Source: Bacteroidales bacterium (lineage in GTDB: Bacteria; Bacteroidota; Bacteroidia; Bacteroidales; TTA-H9). From it: a stretch of DNA of 45,480 nt. Below the pieces are notes generated by a model that saw nothing but the letters and a program-made list of their open reading frames with translations, had not been told where the DNA came from and ran no database searches. This document shows positions 14,715-22,705 of the stretch, piece by piece; position 1 is the stretch's first letter; the number at the start of each line of letters is the position of its first letter. Where the stretch lies: the NCBI GenBank assembly GCA_028689615.1, contig JAQVCV010000036.1, positions 1 through 45,480 on the forward strand, in the 5' to 3' direction. A program made the position numbers and the translations under genes.

Positions 14715-16418
14715 TTGAAAAAGATACAATTCACATTCACATTACTTCTGAGCTTAATCTCTTCAGTATCATTTGCTCAGGAGATGCTTCAAGGAGGCAC
14801 AGTAAGCGGTAATTTCCAAATTGACGGTCAATATTATTTTGAAGATAAGCAACTTGGCGTATATGCCGATTCGATGGCCGGAAAACGATACGGCTTCAAT
14901 GGTTTTGGCAATCTGACCTATACCAATGGGAACTTCTCTGCCGGAATGCGGTTTGAAAGCTACCTACCACCACTCACAGGTTTTAACTCAGAACTGGAGG
15001 GCTCGAACATAGCCAATTGGTATGCTGATTACAAAAACGAATTAATCCAAATTACTGTTGGAAACTTCTACGAGCAATTTGGCAGTGGCCTGATTTTACG
15101 TTCATACGAGGAATGGAGCCTGGCCTACGACAACAGCCTTAAAGGGATAAGGGTGAAATTGAATCCCATCAAAGGATTATCGCTTAAAGGGCTGGTAGGC
15201 TATCACCGTTATTACTGGATACCCTACGAGAATGGCAATCGCGGACTGGTAAGAGGTGCCGATGCAGAACTTTATCTAAACGATTTGATTCCCGATATGC
15301 AGGAATCAAAAACAAAGGTAATTCTGGGAGGCAGTTTTGTTAGTAAGTTTGAAAAAATGAGCTCGAAACGAATTACCCGCGGTGACAGTATTTTTGAATA
15401 CAAGCTTCCGTACAACGTAGCAGCTATTGCTGGCAGACTGAATATCATACACGGAGGATGGAACTTCATGTCGGAATACGCTCACAAGTCCAACAACCCT
15501 TCGGCGGCAAACGGATACATCTACAAAGACGGGCAAGCCCTTTACTCTACCCTTTCGTGGAGCACGAAAGGTATTGGCGTGATGCTTGGAGCGAAAAGAA
15601 TTGACAACATGTCATTTAAATCCAAAATGACGGTTGAAGGCGGTGATGCCTTAGATATTAATTTCCTGCCCCCACTTGCAAAACAACACCAATACAGTTT
15701 TGCCACCATGTATCCGTTCTCAAGCCAGCCTGCAGGCGAAATGGCCTATCAGGCACAAGTTGACTTTAAAATTCCGAAAGGAACTTTGGGCGGAAAATAC
15801 GGCACTCAGGTGTCGATTAATTATTCGCAGATCAACAACATAAAGAAAGAGGAAATAAAAAATGGCATCCCTGTTGATTCAACCGGAACACTTGGTTATT
15901 CCTCTCCCTTTTTTACATTTGGCGACGAGCTCTACTATTCTGATTTCAGCGTTTTTGTTACCAGAAAATTCGACAAAACCATTAAAGCCAACCTGGGATA
16001 TATCTATCAGGAATACAACAAAGATGTTCTGACCGGGCATAAAAATGAATACCCTAACGTATTATCAAGCATTTTCATTGCCGATGTAACAGTAAGGCTC
16101 AACCAGAAACATGCCGTTCGATTTGAAAACCAATGGCTTCTTACTAACCAAGATAAAGGCAACTGGAGTGCCTTTACGGTTGAATACACCATTGCGCCCA
16201 AGTGGTTCATGTCGGTTGGAGACGAATACAACTATGGCAACGACAACCCCGATCAGAGACTTCATTACTACTTAGTTTCAGCAGGCTATACACAAGGCTC
16301 AACGCGGATAGCAATGAATTATGGCCGCCAGAGAGAAGGATTGTTGTGCATTGGCGGTGTATATCGTAATGTTCCTGCCGCCAACGGTCTGACACTCACT
16401 ATAACATCAAGTTTTTAA
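14715..16418 (+). CDS. DUF6029 family outer-membrane protein
   Basis: This protein of 567 residues starts at TTG (14715). That start places a normal signal peptide (KKIQFTFTLLLSLISSVSFAQ) at the N-terminus, and no ATG fits. The mature part opens with QGGTVSGNFQIDGQYYFEDK, characteristic of the Bacteroidota DUF6029 family, and is rich in alternating beta-strand patterns. It ends TLTITSSF, with a C-terminal aromatic residue as in outer-membrane barrels. Its biochemical role is unknown. It lies between the TlpA-like gene and an Omp28-like lipoprotein gene, 18 and 9 bases away, a close spacing that argues for one transcript and a shared function in envelope redox or outer-membrane protein quality. 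Family naming is from memory of the sequence pattern. Confidence 0.78.
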   Translation: MKKIQFTFTLLLSLISSVSFAQEMLQGGTVSGNFQIDGQYYFEDKQLGVYADSMAGKRYGFNGFGNLTYTNGNFSAGMRFESYLPPLTGFNSELEGSNIANWYADYKNELIQITVGNFYEQFGSGLILRSYEEWSLAYDNSLKGIRVKLNPIKGLSLKGLVGYHRYYWIPYENGNRGLVRGADAELYLNDLIPDMQESKTKVILGGSFVSKFEKMSSKRITRGDSIFEYKLPYNVAAIAGRLNIIHGGWNFMSEYAHKSNNPSAANGYIYKDGQALYSTLSWSTKGIGVMLGAKRIDNMSFKSKMTVEGGDALDINFLPPLAKQHQYSFATMYPFSSQPAGEMAYQAQVDFKIPKGTLGGKYGTQVSINYSQINNIKKEEIKNGIPVDSTGTLGYSSPFFTFGDELYYSDFSVFVTRKFDKTIKANLGYIYQEYNKDVLTGHKNEYPNVLSSIFIADVTVRLNQKHAVRFENQWLLTNQDKGNWSAFTVEYTIAPKWFMSVGDEYNYGNDNPDQRLHYYLVSAGYTQGSTRIAMNYGRQREGLLCIGGVYRNVPAANGLTLTITSSF

Positions 16419-16427
16419 ACTCCTCCC

Positions 16428-17309
16428 ATGAAAAAAATATTTCAATTTCTCATTGTCTTACTCCTGGGCTCGTTTGTTTATACAGGTTGCGATAAAATTG
16501 ATCAACCTTACCTGGAACTCAACAACAAGCCAACTCCCCCTCCTGACACTACCAAACACTATAAAAAAGTTTTGGTGGAAGACTTTACAGGACATAAATG
16601 CACCAATTGCCCCAAAGCTCACCTTGAGGCCAGAAATTTACAACTGCTTCATCCCGAAAAAGTGATCGTAATCAGCATCCACTCAGGTTATTTTGCAACC
16701 GCCGACGGTTCCGGGCACTATACCGCCAATTATCAAACCGCTGAAGGAACTGAGATAACCGAAGAGTTTAACGTTGTAAGTTACCCAAGCGGGATGATAA
16801 ACAGAACCAAGTTCGATGACAAATTTTTACAAGGAAGCGACGCCTGGCAGAGTGCAACCGAATCGCAACTCAACACAGTTGCCCAAGCCAAACTCAGCCT
16901 AAACACATCATGGAACAATACCACCCGAACTGTTAGCATCGAAACCTCAACCACCTTTACGGAAAGCGTTTCAGGGAAATACAACCTTTGCGTTGTAATA
17001 ACCGAAGACAGCATCAATTCTCCTCAGGCTAACTCCAATTCCAGCGTTGGGCCAACGCCTGTTATCGACCCATACTACCACAGGCATGTTTTGCGCAAAG
17101 CCATAAACGGAACCTGGGGTGACTTGCTTAACACATCCTTAACGGTTGAAGCAGGAACCAATTTCACAAAAAGCTATACTTTTGCAATCCCTCAAAACTG
17201 GAATGCCAACCACTGTAGCATAATTGCCTATATCCGTCAGGCTGACGAAGTTGCAGAAAAACACAACATCCTTCAGGTTGAAGAGGCTCACGTGATACAT
17301 TCCAAATAA
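16428..17309 (+). CDS. Omp28-related lipoprotein with CxxC motif
   Basis: The 293 residues begin with a lipoprotein signal (lipobox VYTGC, Cys21). After a proline-rich linker comes the Omp28 core, opening KKVLVEDFTGHKCTNCPKAH, with C58 and C61 forming a thioredoxin-like CTNC pair. It also shows the segment VVSYPSGMINR typical of these proteins. Omp28 family members are outer-membrane lipoproteins of Bacteroidota; their function is poorly known, though the thioredoxin-like fold implies thiol chemistry. The gene follows the DUF6029 gene by 9 bases and precedes dsbD by 25, so it probably receives reducing power through DsbD and the TlpA-like protein. A second protein with an Omp28-like core is encoded at 32374. 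Confidence 0.87.
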   Translation: MKKIFQFLIVLLLGSFVYTGCDKIDQPYLELNNKPTPPPDTTKHYKKVLVEDFTGHKCTNCPKAHLEARNLQLLHPEKVIVISIHSGYFATADGSGHYTANYQTAEGTEITEEFNVVSYPSGMINRTKFDDKFLQGSDAWQSATESQLNTVAQAKLSLNTSWNNTTRTVSIETSTTFTESVSGKYNLCVVITEDSINSPQANSNSSVGPTPVIDPYYHRHVLRKAINGTWGDLLNTSLTVEAGTNFTKSYTFAIPQNWNANHCSIIAYIRQADEVAEKHNILQVEEAHVIHSK

Positions 17310-17334
17310 TTTGTTAAGCAGACTTTAGATTACA

Positions 17335-19464
17335 ATGACTCAAATACTTTACCCAAAACTCCGCAAAGCCATGCTCATGGCTTTGTTTTTACTTTCGAGC
17401 CAACTGTTCGCTCAGGTTCTGGAACCGGTAAAATGGACATTTGCAGTAAAAAACGAGACCGACAAAGAGGCCACACTGGTTCTCACTGCCACCATTGAGA
17501 AACACTGGCACCTCTATTCTCAGTTTATAAAAGACAATGGGCCTGTGCCTACCAGTTTCACCTTTAAACCTTCAAACGATTATAAGGCTGTTGGCAAAGT
17601 AAAAGAGCCCAAACCTATCGAGATGTACGACAAAAATTTCGATATGGATTTGCTCTTTTTCGACGGGAAAGTGAGCTTCACGCAAAAAGTTGCCAAACTC
17701 ACCGACCAGCCTTTCAAAATCACCGGCACACTGGAGTACATGACTTGTGACGACGAGAAATGCCTTCCCCCGTCAGAAGTCGATTTTGAATTTCATTTAA
17801 ACAAAGATGGAGCAAAAAGCACCTCCTCAACTGAGAAGAATGCTTCCGCAGCAGGCACCGACAGTGCCCTTCCGGTTATAGAAACTGCTACCATCAAACC
17901 AGATACACAACGGCTTCAAACTGACACTTCAGAGCTTACTCAAACCTCTTCAGACGATTCACCTATCGACAAAGATTCATCTCTCTGGCTCTTCTTCTGG
18001 GTTTCATTCTTAGCCGGTTTGATAGCCATCCTGACACCTTGCGTTTTTCCGATGATCCCCATGACGGTGAGTTTCTTCATGCACGACCAGCACAACAAAG
18101 CCAAAGCGCGTTTTCAGGCTCTGGTTTATGGCTTCTCTATCATTTTCATTTACACCGTAATTGGCACTGTTGTAGCGGTTACCTTAGGGGCAAATTTTGC
18201 CAATTGGCTTAGCACCCATTGGCTTCCCAACATCTTGTTCTTCATCATTTTTGTAGTTTTTGCTGCATCCTTTTTTGGAGCATTTGAAATCACACTGCCT
18301 TCATGGATCATCAACAAGTCTGATGCGCAGGCTGACAAAGGTGGGTTAAGCGGAGCCTTCTTCATGGCTTTCACCCTTGTGCTGGTTTCATTCTCATGCA
18401 CCGGCCCCATAGTTGGAGCCATCCTTGTTAAGTCGGCAAGCGGACAAATTCTCATGCCCATCATTGGCATGTTTGGCTTCTCACTGGCTTTTGCCCTCCC
18501 CTTCACCATTTTTGCCCTCTTCCCCGCCTGGCTGCACTCCATGCCGAAATCCGGCGGATGGCTCAATTCGGTTAAAGTTGTTCTTGGGTTCGTAGAATTG
18601 GCTTTGGGTTTAAAATTTTTGTCAATCGCCGACCAAACCTACCATTGGGGCATCCTTGACCGTGAAATCTATCTGGCCTTCTGGATTGTAATTTTCGCGT
18701 TGATGGGTTTCTACCTGTTGGGCAAACTTCGTTTCCCCCACGACGACAAGGTGGAACACATCGGCATAACCCGGCTCTCGTTAGCAATTATCACCCTCAG
18801 TTTCGTGGTTTACATGATCCCAGGTATGTGGGGTGCACCCCTTAAAGCGTTATCGGGCTATCTGCCCCCCATGACCACACAGGATTTTGATGTTAACGCG
18901 GTTGTAAGAGACAATCTGAAGGCAATGCCAGTCGGCAATGCAACAGAAGTCACAAATAAAAACGCAGGGTGTTCAACTCCAAAATACGCTGAATTTCTGC
19001 ATCTTCCACACGGTCTTGAAGGATATTTTGATTATAATCAGGGTTTAGCTTGTGCCAAGGCAACCAACAAGCCTGTTTTTATCGACTTTACAGGACATGG
19101 TTGTGTGAACTGCCGCGAGATGGAAGCCAGTGTTTGGTCGCATCCGGAAGTTCTTCGCAGGCTTCGCGATCAATATGTTGTTGTGGCATTGTATGTTGAC
19201 GATAAGACAGAAGTTCCTGAGAAGGAATGGATAACATCGAAATACGATGGTAAAGTAAAAAAAACCATTGGAAAGATATACGCTGACCTTCAAATATCGC
19301 GTTTCAACGTGAATGCTCAACCTTACTATGTTCTGCTCGACAGCAACGGCGAATTGCTGGTTAAGCCACGCGCCTACGATCTGAATGTAGATAAGTTCAT
19401 TGAATTTTTAGATGCCGGGCTCAAGGCTTTTGAGGATCGGCAAAAGATAAAGCCGGTAGATTAA
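17335..19464 (+). CDS. dsbD: Thiol:disulfide interchange protein DsbD
   Basis: The 709 residues contain all three DsbD parts. A signal peptide (to about residue 27) precedes the N-terminal periplasmic domain with its cysteine pair (MTCDDEKCLPP). The central membrane domain has about eight helices, with the redox cysteines in LTPCVFPMIPMTVSFFM and SFSCTGPIVGAI. The C-terminal thioredoxin domain has the active site GHGCVNCREME. DsbD carries electrons from cytoplasmic thioredoxin to periplasmic acceptors, here plausibly the TlpA-like protein and Omp28 lipoprotein encoded just upstream. A Thr/Ser/Asp-rich linker of about 60 residues separates the first two domains. A terminator hairpin overlaps the stop codon, so this is the last gene of the operon. 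Confidence 0.95.
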   Translation: MTQILYPKLRKAMLMALFLLSSQLFAQVLEPVKWTFAVKNETDKEATLVLTATIEKHWHLYSQFIKDNGPVPTSFTFKPSNDYKAVGKVKEPKPIEMYDKNFDMDLLFFDGKVSFTQKVAKLTDQPFKITGTLEYMTCDDEKCLPPSEVDFEFHLNKDGAKSTSSTEKNASAAGTDSALPVIETATIKPDTQRLQTDTSELTQTSSDDSPIDKDSSLWLFFWVSFLAGLIAILTPCVFPMIPMTVSFFMHDQHNKAKARFQALVYGFSIIFIYTVIGTVVAVTLGANFANWLSTHWLPNILFFIIFVVFAASFFGAFEITLPSWIINKSDAQADKGGLSGAFFMAFTLVLVSFSCTGPIVGAILVKSASGQILMPIIGMFGFSLAFALPFTIFALFPAWLHSMPKSGGWLNSVKVVLGFVELALGLKFLSIADQTYHWGILDREIYLAFWIVIFALMGFYLLGKLRFPHDDKVEHIGITRLSLAIITLSFVVYMIPGMWGAPLKALSGYLPPMTTQDFDVNAVVRDNLKAMPVGNATEVTNKNAGCSTPKYAEFLHLPHGLEGYFDYNQGLACAKATNKPVFIDFTGHGCVNCREMEASVWSHPEVLRRLRDQYVVVALYVDDKTEVPEKEWITSKYDGKVKKTIGKIYADLQISRFNVNAQPYYVLLDSNGELLVKPRAYDLNVDKFIEFLDAGLKAFEDRQKIKPVD

Positions 19465-19482
19465 TACATACCGGACTTTTTT
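19453..19482 (+). terminator. Intrinsic terminator overlapping the dsbD stop codon
   Basis: CCGGTA (19453-19458) pairs with TACCGG (19469-19474) across a 10-base loop, followed by AC and six T's (19477-19482). The dsbD TAA (19462-19464) lies in the loop. Confidence 0.6.
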
Positions 19483-19503
19483 GATAACCTGTTGTCTATG
19501 AGG

Positions 19504-19617
19504 CCATGACTTACAATTCCGGGAGGCATTTGTCATGGATTGCCAAACCGCTTCCGGACGCTACTTCTGCTGAATTGTCGAGAGACAATAGAGGGGGTGT
19601 CCGGAAGTATTTTTTTC
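19504..19617 (+). ncRNA. Candidate structured RNA or leader upstream of the EamA permease gene
   Basis: Two consecutive hairpins are visible. CCATGAC (19504-19510) pairs with GTCATGG (19532-19538). CTTCCGGAC (19551-19559) pairs with GTCCGGAAG (19599-19607) and encloses an inner stem, ATTGTC (19574-19579) with GACAAT (19584-19589). The outer stem is followed by TATTTTTTT (19608-19616 or so), as in an intrinsic terminator. The terminator for dsbD is already present upstream, so this second element needs another role. It ends about 56 bases before the EamA ATG, which suits a riboswitch or attenuator with a terminator-type expression platform, or a free small RNA. No known riboswitch class was recognised. 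Confidence 0.4.
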
Positions 19618-19672
19618 TGAAAATTATTTGACCCGAAAACCACCACTCAACACCTTTACAATAAATCGCTGA

Positions 19673-20593
19673 ATGAATCAGTATCAAACTGCTACCACAC
19701 GCTCTAACCTCATGATGCTGCTAACAGCCGTCATTTGGGGGTTAGCATTTGTTGCACAACGGATAAGCATGGACTACATAGGTCCCTTTCTTTTCAACGG
19801 GATAAGATTTGCATTGGGAAGCCTGTCGCTTATCCCGCTGATAATGTGGCAACGAAAGCGAATGAACCAAGGGTATGCAATACTACCCCTGCGCAGCTAT
19901 CTTTGGCCCGGAATTGTTGCTGGCAGCATTCTTTTTTTAGGGGCATCGTTTCAACAGGTTGGCATGGTTTATACCGATGCGGGAAAAGCCGGCTTCATCA
20001 CCGGGTTGTACGTGGTTTTGGTTCCTGTGATCGGCATCCTGTGGGGTCATAAGACCTCAGTGGCTGTATGGATTGGTGTATTGCTGGCTGTTGTGGGGCT
20101 TTATCTTTTAAGCGTTGCGGGGAGTCTCTCCGACATAGTAATGGGAGATGTTTTGGTGCTAGTTGGAGCATTCTTTTGGGCAAACCATGTGCTTGTAATT
20201 GCCCGGTTATCTCCCAAAATGGATCCAATAACCTTATCAGCTGCTCAGTTTGCCGTGGTTTCTGTTTATAGTTTTATCGCCTCCACATTCAACAACGAGA
20301 GTTATGCTTTAAGCGGTTTGGTTGGTGCCCTGTGGCCCATACTTTATGGTGGGTTCATGTCGGTAGGGGTTGCCTACACGCTTCAGGTAGTTGCCCAAAA
20401 AACAGCTCATCCGGCCTATGTCTCCATTTTATTAAGCATGGAGACAGTTTTTGCAGCTATAGGGGGGTGGCTGATCCTCAACGAGCAGTTTACGACCCGG
20501 GTGGTTGTTGGTTGTTTGGTGATGTTTGCTGGAATTATAACTGCTCAATTGCCCGAGATAAGAGCAGCATTAAAAAAAAGCACAAAACGGTAA
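19673..20593 (+). CDS. EamA/DMT family permease
   Basis: The 306 residues form the ten-helix drug/metabolite transporter fold as two repeated EamA halves. The first begins LMMLLTAVIWGLAFVAQRIS and contains GPFLFNGIRFALGSLSLIPL. The second begins GDVLVLVGAFFWANHVLVIA and ends with the typical PAYVSILLSMETVFAAIGGWLILNE. Members export amino acids, nucleobases or other small metabolites through the inner membrane; the substrate cannot be read from the sequence. It is a single gene between dsbD and the convergent pit gene. The last codons overlap a hairpin that terminates the opposite-strand pit operon. A structured element at 19504-19617 may control it. Confidence 0.9.
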   Translation: MNQYQTATTRSNLMMLLTAVIWGLAFVAQRISMDYIGPFLFNGIRFALGSLSLIPLIMWQRKRMNQGYAILPLRSYLWPGIVAGSILFLGASFQQVGMVYTDAGKAGFITGLYVVLVPVIGILWGHKTSVAVWIGVLLAVVGLYLLSVAGSLSDIVMGDVLVLVGAFFWANHVLVIARLSPKMDPITLSAAQFAVVSVYSFIASTFNNESYALSGLVGALWPILYGGFMSVGVAYTLQVVAQKTAHPAYVSILLSMETVFAAIGGWLILNEQFTTRVVVGCLVMFAGIITAQLPEIRAALKKSTKR

Positions 20594-20609
20594 TACTGCC
20601 GATTTGTGC
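20572..20609 (-). terminator. Terminator of the leftward pit operon, inside the 3' end of the EamA gene
   Basis: GCACAAA (20580-20586) pairs with TTTGTGC (20603-20609), and CGG (20588-20590) with CCG (20599-20601). On the minus strand the hairpin is followed by eight T's (complement of A8 at 20572-20579). It lies 28 bases past the pit stop codon and overlaps the last codons and stop of the convergent gene. Confidence 0.7.
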
Positions 20610-20636
20610 CTTTGAAACAACAACTTCAGTAAGGTG

Positions 20637-21629
20637 TTACAGAAAGAAGGTATGCGTTACTAAATAAAGCAATCCCGACACCAGCATAGCGGCAGGAATG
20701 GTAAGAACCCAGGCCATCACAATATGAGTGGCCGTTCCCCATCTGACCGCCGAGGCACGACGGGTAACCCCAACACCGATAATGGAACCGGTAATTGTAT
20801 GGGTTGTTGACACGGGAATTCCGGCCAGGGCAGTTCCCATCAGTGTAAGAGCACCAGCCGTTTCGGCGCAAAAACCACCCACGGGCCGTAAATCGGTTAA
20901 ACCCATGCCCATTGTTTTAATCACTTTCCATCCGCCGAGCAGTGTACCGAGCGAAATTGCCGAATATGCAGAAATCACAACCCATTCAGGGACATAAAAC
21001 TCTGAGCCCAGGTAACCGGTACTAAACAACAAAACCGCGATGATTCCCATGGTTTTTTGAGCATCGTTGGAACCATGCCCCAGACTAAAAAAGGCAGATG
21101 ACAAAAGCTGCATGAAACGAAAAACATGGTCAACTTTGCGGGGGGGGGTGTTGCGAAAAAGAAACATAGTGAGAACCATCATAAGGTAACCCAAAATCAG
21201 CCCCAGAAGCGGACTCAGGAAAATGAAAACAACGACCTTCCATACCCCTGAAGCCACAATAAACTCAGTACCTTCAACAAAAAGTGCAGGTCCAATCATC
21301 CCGCCGATCAAAGCATGTGAAACACTGATGGGCAAACCAAAATGTGTACACACATACACCCAAACCACAGCTCCAATGAGAGCCGAGAGAATGAAATATT
21401 CGTTGACCACTGCAGGATTCACGATTCCTTTCCCTATGGTATTGGCAACGTGAACTCCAAAAAGGAAATAGGCAGCAAAATTGAAGAAGGCAGCCCATGC
21501 CACAGCGGCAAAAGGCGACAAAACCCTGGTAGAAACAATGGTAGCAATTGAATTGGCTGCATCGTTCATCCCGTTAAGAAAGTCGAAAACCAAGGCAATC
21601 GCAATACCAATAATAACTAATGTAAGCAT
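20637..21629 (-). CDS. pit: PiT family inorganic phosphate transporter
   Basis: The 330 residues make an integral membrane protein with about ten helices and both PiT signature repeats: DFLNGMNDAANSIATIV near the N-terminus and FSLGHGSNDAQKTMGIIAVL in the middle. The C-terminal half also has IPVSTTHTITGSIIGVG. PiT proteins import phosphate, usually as a metal-phosphate complex, with protons. It lies 21 bases downstream of the DUF47 (PhoU-like) gene on the same strand, the standard pairing. The coding region contains a run of nine G's on the plus strand (21140-21148), which reads Thr-Pro-Pro-Arg in frame. The gene is intact as read. Confidence 0.95.
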   Translation of the reverse strand: MLTLVIIGIAIALVFDFLNGMNDAANSIATIVSTRVLSPFAAVAWAAFFNFAAYFLFGVHVANTIGKGIVNPAVVNEYFILSALIGAVVWVYVCTHFGLPISVSHALIGGMIGPALFVEGTEFIVASGVWKVVVFIFLSPLLGLILGYLMMVLTMFLFRNTPPRKVDHVFRFMQLLSSAFFSLGHGSNDAQKTMGIIAVLLFSTGYLGSEFYVPEWVVISAYSAISLGTLLGGWKVIKTMGMGLTDLRPVGGFCAETAGALTLMGTALAGIPVSTTHTITGSIIGVGVTRRASAVRWGTATHIVMAWVLTIPAAMLVSGLLYLVTHTFFL

Positions 21630-21650
21630 AAATTGTTCCCGTGTAATGGG

Positions 21651-22298
21651 TTATGACAGTTTAATAATGATTGATTTAATCACATCGGCTACATCCTCTG
21701 CCTTGTCCGATGCCTTTTCCAAAGCCTGAATAATATCCCTCTTCTTAATCAACTCCACAGCATTGGTCTCTTGTTCAAATAAATGGGAGAGAATCTCATG
21801 GTAAATATCATCACATTGGTTTTCAATTTCGCTGATCTTGATGGTAGCAGTTGTAATAACCGAAGATTCTTTTACCCTGGGCAACTCCTTAACGGCAATC
21901 AGGATCTGTTGGGAAGCCTGAAGAACCAGTTCTGCTATATTCGTAAACTCCACTGGCAGAGAATGAACCTTGTAAAGCTTGATTCTTTGGGCAGTAGAGT
22001 TGATAAAATCCAACACGTCGTCGAGGGTGCTGGCCAGATGATGAATATCCTCCCTGTCGAAAGGAGTTATAAACGAGCGATTTAGTTCATCGAAGATTTT
22101 GTGACTCAACGAATCGCCAGTCTTTTCGATGCTCTTAATCCGTTTGATAAGATCGGCTCGTTGGAGTTCATCCGTGCATTTCATCAAGGCCACCAACTCC
22201 TCGGCGCCCTTAACCAAATTCATTGCATTCTCCTCAAAAAGAGGGAAAAACTTCTTATCCTTAGGCACAAATACCTGAAAAATCTTATCTAATCCCAT
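21651..22298 (-). CDS. DUF47 (PhoU-like) phosphate transport regulator
   Basis: This all-helical protein has 215 residues, starting at the ATG at 22298 (MGLDKIFQVFVPKDKKFFPLFEE). The upstream in-frame ATG at 22325 is rejected because the predicted -7 element (22315-22322) overlaps it. The family pattern FFPLFEENAMNLVKGAEELV, then FITPFDREDIHHLASTLDDVLDFI, and the last helix (KASDKAEDVADVIKSIIIKLS) are typical of DUF47/Pit accessory proteins. These bind metal ions and are thought to control phosphate uptake by the adjacent PiT permease. The gene precedes pit in the same operon. It is divergent from a second PiT gene that carries its own PhoU-like tail. Confidence 0.92.
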   Translation of the reverse strand: MGLDKIFQVFVPKDKKFFPLFEENAMNLVKGAEELVALMKCTDELQRADLIKRIKSIEKTGDSLSHKIFDELNRSFITPFDREDIHHLASTLDDVLDFINSTAQRIKLYKVHSLPVEFTNIAELVLQASQQILIAVKELPRVKESSVITTATIKISEIENQCDDIYHEILSHLFEQETNAVELIKKRDIIQALEKASDKAEDVADVIKSIIIKLS

Positions 22299-22314
22299 AT
22301 CTTTAATTTTTATG

Positions 22315-22322
22315 CAAATGTA
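22315..22322 (-). promoter_or_regulatory. Predicted promoter -7 element of the DUF47-pit operon
   Basis: The minus strand reads TACATTTG, a full TAnnTTTG match, 16 bases upstream of the ATG at 22298. It decides the start codon of the DUF47 gene. The divergent intergenic stretch 22323-22674 is very AT-rich and shows no further gene. Confidence 0.55.
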
Positions 22323-22674
22323 CATAAAGGGACTGCCAGCAGTACTCTTTTTAAATTATTAACAAATATTTAATAGACCACTCAAACACTTGCCAGCAAT
22401 CAAACAACTATACAGCTATTAATCAACAATTTAAACATCTACCACAAACAAATACCAAGGTATTTATCGGCATAAAATTTCCTTATAAACAATTAATTTA
22501 CAACACATAACGGCATGCACCACTACAAATTAAAAAACCAAGCAACAACACTTAACTTATAAACAACTATTTATCAACAAATTAAACACTGCCACATCCT
22601 ATTGAAATGTTGGCAAGAAACGCGACTTAACAATTTGTTAAAACCGATTGGAACCTCATGGTTTCAATAATTCA

Positions 22675-22682
22675 TATTTTTG
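22675..22682 (+). promoter_or_regulatory. Predicted promoter -7 element of the PiT-PhoU-like fusion gene
   Basis: TATTTTTG is a full -7 match, 23 bases before the ATG at 22706. It overlaps the coding sequence that would follow from the earlier ATG at 22658, so the later start is preferred. Confidence 0.55.
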
Positions 22683-22705
22683 CACAACACATATATCTGT
22701 TTATC

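Noticed and set aside
18150-18566. 138-codon minus-strand reading frame inside dsbD
   Set aside because: It is a shadow of the DsbD membrane domain. Its Met/Lys/Ala-rich composition is the mirror of hydrophobic codons.
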